From contig MU633579.1 in NCBI GenBank assembly GCA_026770595.1, positions 18,019 to 36,091 of the forward strand: DNA of 18,073 nt, read 5' to 3'. The notes beneath the pieces were generated by a model. It was not told the origin of the DNA. It ran no database searches and saw only the letters and a program-made list of their open reading frames with translations. Of this stretch, positions 16,899-18,073 are shown piece after piece. Origin of the DNA: Ochromonadaceae sp. CCMP2298. Its lineage: Eukaryota > Sar > Synurophyceae > Ochromonadales > Ochromonadaceae. The translations under genes were made by a program, and so were the position numbers. Position 1 is the stretch's first letter. The number at the start of each line of letters is the position of its first letter.

Positions 16899-17042
16899 TT
16901 ATGCCCAAGATGAGCGAGCGATACTTATTTTGCGGATGAGGTCAAAGACACGATCCATATGCTCTGGGGTTTGAAAGTGGCGGTTTAACAATGATTGCCG
17001 CGACGCATAATCTTTAACACCTAAGATCTTAGCCAGTAGAGT
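16899..17042 (-). pseudogene. Unidentified protein remnant downstream of ldhA
   Basis: The minus strand is open for 47 codons from after a TGA (17043-17045) to TAA (16899-16901). The peptide looks like real protein: L-A-K-I-L-G-V-K-D-Y-A-S-R-Q-S-L-L-N-R-H-F, then P-E-H-M-D-R-V-F-D-L-I-R-K-I-S-I-A-R-S-S-W-A at the end, consistent with two or three amphipathic helices. The only in-frame Met is past the middle. I do not recognise the family. It lies 15 nt beyond the ldhA stop on the same strand and is probably the C-terminal relic of a gene cut at its 5' side. Confidence 0.4.
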
Positions 17043-17057
17043 TCATTGAACTGATAT

Positions 17058-18050
17058 TTAAAGTAAAAAAGTCTCATCGCAAATTTTACCTGCAAAATAA
17101 AATTGCAGATTTTTTAGAGTTGTATTCGCAATTTGTTGTAACGATTCAGTTGTGAAAAAACCTTGATGAGCAGTGATTAACACATTTGGAAAAGTAGCCA
17201 GCCTTTGATAAGTGTCGTCGGGAATGGTTTCGCATATGAGGTCTTTATTCGACAACTCAGACTCCATTTCATATATGTCTATTCCAAGGTAACCAATTTT
17301 TTCACTTTTTAATCCTGAAACAATAGCTTGAGTGTTGAGCAACCCGCCACGAGACGTGTTGATAATCATCACCTTGTCTTTCATGTTCTGTATCGCAGCA
17401 TGATCAATCATATGCTGCGAGTCTGCGTTAAGAGGGCAATGCAAACTAATCACATCTGATTCTTTTATTAATTGTTCTAAACTGACATATTGATGCCCCA
17501 TAGCCACTACGTCATCAGATTGTGCCGGGTCACAACATAAAATACGGCATCCAAAACCAGTCAAAATAGAGATCAACGCCTGGCCTATAGCACCGGTTCC
17601 AACAACACCGATGGTTTTAAAGCGTAAATTGAAGCCTAATAAACCTACCAATTCAAAATTATTGTCCAGCACTCTGCTACAAGATTTAAGTAGTTTTCTG
17701 TTTAGTGCTAAAATAATTGCTATAGTATGCTCTGCAACTGATTCAGCTGAATAACTTGGTACTCTTGAGACGCCAATCCCCAATTTTCGCGCCGCTTCAA
17801 GATCAATATTGTTAAAACCGGCACACCTAAGAGCAACATGGTGGATATCAAAAGAGCTAAGTGCCTTGAGGACTGATGCGTCGATCACATCGTTCACAAA
17901 AACGGACACCGCGTCAAATGGTCTTGCCAGTTCTACGGTTTCATTATTTAAACTTGTATCCAAAAACTCTAAATCATATCCATAATTACTATTTCGGGCA
18001 CTCAAAAATTCTCTATCGTAAGGTTTACAACTAAACACTCCAACTTTCAT
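17058..18050 (-). CDS. ldhA: D-lactate dehydrogenase, fermentative (NAD-dependent)
   Basis: A 330-residue cytoplasmic D-2-hydroxyacid dehydrogenase that reduces pyruvate to D-lactate and regenerates NAD+. It shows the LdhA opening L-R-C-A-G-F-N-N-I-D and P-S-Y-S-A-E-S-V-A-E-H, the dinucleotide motif G-T-G-A-I-G (151-156), D-P near 174-175 for NAD preference, and the catalytic set Arg234 (N-T-S-R-G-G), Glu263 (Y-E-M-E) and His295 (T-A-H-Q-G-F). Length and motifs match E. coli LdhA (329 aa) closely over the whole protein. GAGG at 18059-18062 stands 8 nt upstream of the ATG. Its promoter lies mostly outside the window. Confidence 0.95.
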   Translation of the reverse strand: MKVGVFSCKPYDREFLSARNSNYGYDLEFLDTSLNNETVELARPFDAVSVFVNDVIDASVLKALSSFDIHHVALRCAGFNNIDLEAARKLGIGVSRVPSYSAESVAEHTIAIILALNRKLLKSCSRVLDNNFELVGLLGFNLRFKTIGVVGTGAIGQALISILTGFGCRILCCDPAQSDDVVAMGHQYVSLEQLIKESDVISLHCPLNADSQHMIDHAAIQNMKDKVMIINTSRGGLLNTQAIVSGLKSEKIGYLGIDIYEMESELSNKDLICETIPDDTYQRLATFPNVLITAHQGFFTTESLQQIANTTLKNLQFYFAGKICDETFLL

Positions 18051-18058
18051 ATACTAAT

Positions 18059-18062
18059 CCTC
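18059..18062 (-). promoter_or_regulatory. Ribosome binding site of ldhA
   Basis: GAGG on the minus strand, 8 nt before the ATG at 18050, supports this as the true start. Confidence 0.6.
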
Positions 18063-18073
18063 ACTTAAGGTGG

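Larger units (their letters stand above)
16496..17057. other. Non-coding interval between cbpA and ldhA
   Basis: These 562 bases carry no intact gene. They hold a dyad next to the cbpA promoter area (16548-16568, ATGAG...CTCAT), the long hairpin at 16575-16613, three copies of TAGTTTGC, an FNR-type palindrome at 16793-16810, a small GGGC/GCCC hairpin at 16894-16906, and an unidentified protein remnant at 16899-17042. The density of leftovers suggests a gene was lost here. Confidence 0.5.

Overview
The window is about 18 kb of AT-rich gammaproteobacterial DNA, probably from a marine or halotolerant bacterium. The placement rests on protein flavour (E. coli-like LdhA, CbpA and CbpM; a quinol-type NO reductase; a class I HMG-CoA reductase of the proteobacterial type) and on the alternate N-type F1F0-ATPase, known mainly from marine and salt-tolerant bacteria. 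The genus cannot be fixed from the sequence. No tRNA, rRNA, CRISPR array or recognisable insertion sequence was seen.

Layout from left to right. 1-213: 3' end of a phosphoketolase gene (+). 214-527: no intact gene, only an unidentified reverse-strand remnant. 528-3609: a three-gene ABC exporter operon (-), namely a periplasmic adaptor lipoprotein, an ATPase and an ABC-2 permease, joined by 4-nt overlaps; a palindromic operator candidate lies about 120 bp upstream. 3921-5299: a class I HMG-CoA reductase gene (-) split by a one-base frameshift and altered in its dinucleotide-binding motif, so probably a pseudogene. 5343-5379: a strong terminator hairpin. 5542-12501: the complete alternate (N-type) ATPase operon in the order atpDCQRBEFAG (-), nine genes that overlap or nearly touch. 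12502-12771: a divergent control region with two FNR-type palindromes. 12772-15073: a quinol-dependent nitric oxide reductase gene (+) broken by two frameshifts and one nonsense codon. 15234-16495: cbpA-cbpM (-), a DnaJ-like co-chaperone and its antagonist. 16496-17057: non-coding, with a long hairpin, a third FNR-type palindrome and another unidentified protein remnant. 17058-18050: fermentative D-lactate dehydrogenase ldhA (-).

Together the region looks like an accessory low-oxygen energy island. Phosphoketolase and LdhA belong to fermentative carbon flow, qNor to nitrosative or denitrifying conditions, and the N-ATPase is a second rotary ATPase that could pump ions at the cost of ATP. The divergent promoter region, with FNR-type boxes correctly spaced from a -10 element for the ATPase operon, supports oxygen- or NO-dependent control. 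The island is only partly maintained: the ATPase operon, ldhA, cbpAM and the exporter are intact, while the NO reductase, the HMG-CoA reductase and at least two further fragments are decaying. The most noteworthy observations are the apparent FNR control of the ATPase operon, the double-carboxylate Na+-type c subunit, and the two broken genes beside an intact operon.
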